A stretch of DNA of 64,000 nt from Lamellibrachia satsuma (lineage: Eukaryota > Annelida > Polychaeta > Sabellida > Siboglinidae): contig BSQZ01000037.1 of the NCBI GenBank assembly GCA_033239005.1, positions 5,696,001 through 5,760,000 on the forward strand. The letters are read 5' to 3'. Of the stretch, positions 60,742-64,000 are shown in pieces. A model generated the notes under the pieces. That model worked only from the letters and a program-made list of their open reading frames with translations, was not told the origin of the DNA and ran no database searches. Made by a program: the position numbers and the translations under genes. Numbering within the stretch: position 1 is the first letter of the stretch; each line of letters starts with the position of its first letter.

Positions 60742-60990
60742 TTGCGCTCCCGTCGCCTTCCTTCCTGACACCTTGGTTCCTTTTGCCTTCCCTCCCGTCT
60801 CCCTCTCTCCCTTCGCCTTCACTCTCGTCTCCTTCGCTCCTGTCTCCCACACTCCCATTTCCATCGCTCCAGTTGTCTTCCCTCCCGTTTCTTTTCTACC
60901 CGTCTCCTTTCGACCCGTCTCCTTATGTCTCGTCTCCTTACGTCCTGTATCCTTATGTCCAGTCTCCCTATGACCTGTCACCTTATCTCC
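60742..60990. repeat. 15-bp pyrimidine-rich minisatellite (unit 4)
   Basis: Equivalent of 14626-14863. Confidence 0.85.
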
Positions 60991-61035
60991 TCTCAGCCTC
61001 CTCCCTGGCTGAGGTGAGCTGCTTTATTTTCCATG

Positions 61036-61452
<417 letters not shown>

Positions 61453-62398
61453 ACAAACACTATGTTACCCTGTAATGACAAACATCACTTTGCAACAAGG
61501 TGGAAACATAGTAATATCAGCACAACAAACGACCACTCTCATACCACATTCGAATAGAATACGTGTTTAAATAGTCAGGCAGCGTCATCGGTAAAGCGCA
61601 CACACATCTTTTGATACAAATAGGTCATCTTAGATTCCACCCCGTTTACACCAAATGTATCAGTACACCATCAGTTTATACGCTTGATCAAAACGAATAA
61701 GCTGTTCTGTTTTGTTCATATTATAAATGTATACAATATATTAATTAATAGTAGACCGATCAAACATGTTTCATCCGTTTTGGAGAAGGAATAACACCAC
61801 AAGCCTATAATAATCTCATACATTCAAATTTTTGCCGCTAGTTGCTACGCGCAATAAATCCGTCTAAAAGGGTTTTCTCCGCCGAGTGATGAGATGACGG
61901 TAACGTAATTACGACCGTCAATAATCCGTGTTTGTAATCAAACCTTGTGTGTATATTTTCTACCAACTTCGCGTGCTCAGCCCATCACCGTAGCTTTGCA
62001 TATGTTTTTATGTTGACAAAGTATTCATGAATAGTGTTATTAATATGTAGCTTTGATGCAAGTTTGGTATTCTTGTATCAGCGTTCATCAAACAGTAAAT
62101 CCAACGCACATGTTGCCTGCTGGTATTAATATTCTATAGGCGTTGCTACGCTTCAAGCATTGATTAATGGCTTTAAGTCCAAGAATGCCAACGAAAGCAG
62201 ACGATAGGAGGACTGCGTAATAGGTCCTAGGCCCCATAATCCGGATTGCCCATTCACTGACACATTATTAAGCTTGACATCACACGTCATTATTTAATAA
62301 ATAATTTCTGTTGTTATGTACACTACGCGACACTTTGTCCAAGTGGCGCCACCTGTAGGCTATTCAGTAAACTACTGACAAGTAGTCGTCTGCTCTCG
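61453..62398. other. Non-coding flank, unit 4
   Basis: Equivalent of 30532-31482; lies 3' of the globin-like exon. No AATAAA close to the stop. No other gene seen. Confidence 0.55.
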
Positions 62399-62557
62399 CT
62401 ATATCCTGTTGGCGTTGTTCCCAACAGTGCCCTCGAAGCCGTTCGTGATGTGCGTCAACATAAATGCGAAGATGTTCTTAAAGTTCCGTTCCGTCGCTTC
62501 CGTGTAACGGTCTGCAAGAACAGCTGCCACGGCTTCGAGGAACGGCTCTTCCAAATC
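62399..62557 (-). CDS. Globin-like terminal coding exon (G-H helices)
   Basis: Minus strand. A pyrimidine-rich tract and CAG acceptor (TTTGTTTGCAG) are followed by 52 codons to TAG. The protein reads DLEEPFLEAVAAVLADRYTE, then ATERNFKNIFAFMLTHITNG, then FEG and a short tail. This fits the end of a globin: helix G, the D-R-Y-T turn, helix H with F at the place of the usual Trp, and a closing G-F. The exon would start at the G7 intron position shared by most animal globins; neuroglobin or globin X types fit best. Globins bind haem and oxygen, but the haem-contacting helices are on earlier exons, which I did not find between 62558 and 64000. It may be the last exon of a gene continuing past the window or an orphan exon. 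Shortened copies lie in units 2 and 3; absent from unit 1. Confidence 0.55.
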   Translation of the reverse strand, partial: DLEEPFLEAVAAVLADRYTEATERNFKNIFAFMLTHITNGFEGTVGNNANRI

Positions 62558-62824
62558 CTGCAAACAAACGTAAACAGAGGTTGTAATATTCAGGGTAATT
62601 GCATGTAGCCAATCGGAATTCTAGCTTTCATATTTTTTACATTCTGGATTTATGCTTGTATGCTGTATCGTGTAATCAGGTTAATAATAAACACCGAGAT
62701 GTTTTTGGTAGGCCTAGTTCGCCTAATAGTCTCGTAGGTTCATAAGCCTACTAAAGTTTTCTTCCGTGTTGAGGGTCCAATTCGTTTGGCATTAAATATG
62801 CAATATACGCTACTATTTAAACAG
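62558..62824. other. Presumed intron or flank next to the globin-like exon
   Basis: Carries an acceptor-like tract at its left edge on the minus strand. No further exon recognised. Confidence 0.4.
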
Positions 62825-62856
62825 TTCCACGTGAACGCCAAACATTTCACGTGGAA
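62825..62856. repeat. CACGTG hairpin (unit 4)
   Basis: Same 11-bp arms and 10-base loop as at 16031. Confidence 0.85.
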
Positions 62857-64000
62857 ACAGAATAGGATTTTCATAATAATAATAATACCAACTATATTTT
62901 AGATCGGCAGATGGCGCCACATCTATAATGTGAACCACCAAAATAAACAATGTAGGACGATATTGGGAATGCAACGAAAGTACGTTGTGACATGTCATAG
63001 AATACTTTAATTGCATTGCTTAGGGATATTTCGCAACACGGTTGTGCATTTTCGATCGCCTTACATTATACTCTGACATGCTACCGGGAAATCGGCCACT
63101 ATTTTGACATTATCTCCCACTCTTACACCAATCTCTAAATGGAGACGGGTTATCAATATCCTGAATGATACTATAACACATTTACGTGTTTCAACGGCTA
63201 TGTCAACCAGCTATCACTATGCAACTCAGTCACCCGATAACAATCACAACGATACCAGAACTACCAAGTATCACACATTTGGCGTGAAACTCACACATTT
63301 CACTTCCGTTTCACGCTCTCACGCAACCAACTGTAAACCCCACGCATATTGGTAAATCTCACGCATCTTGGCCGTTTCAATAAATAACAACACAAATATA
63401 TGCGCTAATTTCCATGCACGTGTTCATATAGACATTATCTCCATGCACGTGCTGATAGCGCTGAGCGTCCAGGGGATGTTAGTTTTATCATCGTCGGTGA
63501 CGTTTTGCGTGTTGTTTGACAACGTTCCCAGCCAAAGAGTGGTCGCGGTATATGGGTTTGGTTGGCGCGTGTTACGGCCGCTAGACCCGCGCCTCATTGG
63601 TTTAGTCGCGTAAAGTCGTCTTTATCTGATATTTGCATTTTTTATTGATAAAGCTTCAAACTACTCTGTCGTATCAATGAAATCTTTGAATATCCTAATA
63701 ATAATAATAACAACAACAACAAGTACTACACGTTTTAAATTCACGTTTCCTCGTCAGTGAACACAGTTATAAACCAACCTATTTAAGTACAATTGAACAC
63801 ATTCCGTATTTAAATAAACCGCTATAGTATACCTAAATGAAACAGTCAATTTATAAATGCTTTCCAGTGTATATTCAAGTGCTACCTCGGTAGAAATTTG
63901 ATTGCTAGAAGTGCTGCCACACGGTGTCCAGTTAGGCAGCTAGACACCCCTTTTTGACATTTCAGAGTTTGGACGCGCCCGTGATCCCACGCATGTTTCC
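62857..64000. other. Right flank of unit 4
   Basis: Equivalent of 16063-17040 with the LINE A site empty (near 63275). Similarity to unit 1 ends at about 63900; the last 100 bp are unique. No gene seen. Confidence 0.6.

Overview
The window is AT-rich animal genomic DNA. It has split eukaryotic coding signals, CR1/Jockey-type LINEs, Ty3/gypsy LTR elements, a tRNA-derived SINE, satellites and long (TA)n/(CA)n microsatellites. The repertoire (single-exon lineage-expanded class A GPCRs, a globin exon with a G7-type acceptor, a tRNA SINE with a conserved core) suggests a marine invertebrate. I cannot name the phylum from sequence alone. There is no bacterial or viral gene organisation.

Layout. 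Most of the window is a four-copy tandem duplication. Unit 1 is about 1943-22494, unit 2 about 22495-33496, unit 3 about 33497-49615 and unit 4 about 49616-63900. A full unit reads, on the + strand: a short anchor segment; a 44-bp satellite; a single-exon GPCR gene on the minus strand; a non-coding flank; minus-strand remains of two nested LINE families (A and B); a pyrimidine-rich 15-bp minisatellite with (CA)n; a minus-strand globin-like terminal exon; a hairpin with two CACGTG boxes; a further flank; (TA)n; and a junction segment with a LINE ORF1p fragment. GPCR copies 1-3 are open (309 codons from the preferred ATG). Copy 4 has a one-base deletion.

Unit-specific events: unit 1 carries an old Ty3/gypsy element (7886-12524), extra LINE A copies, a 30-bp minisatellite and a deletion of the globin exon. 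Units 2 and 3 share a LINE A 3' fragment and shortened globin exons. Units 3 and 4 share a second gypsy element inserted at the same point of the satellite, a SINE inside it, a LINE B deletion and GPCR residues. Unit 3 therefore looks recombinant (unit-4-like on the left, unit-2-like on the right, switching near 42.7-43.3 kb). The 44-bp satellite is expanded to about 30 copies of an 88-bp A/B dimer at 36169-38795, next to the GPCR3 poly(A) signal.

The only plausible host genes are the GPCR copies and the globin-like exon; the remaining recognisable coding sequence is decayed retroelement. The first 1.9 kb and several flanks hold nothing I can identify. Identity statements are from reading by eye; no database search or alignment program was run.
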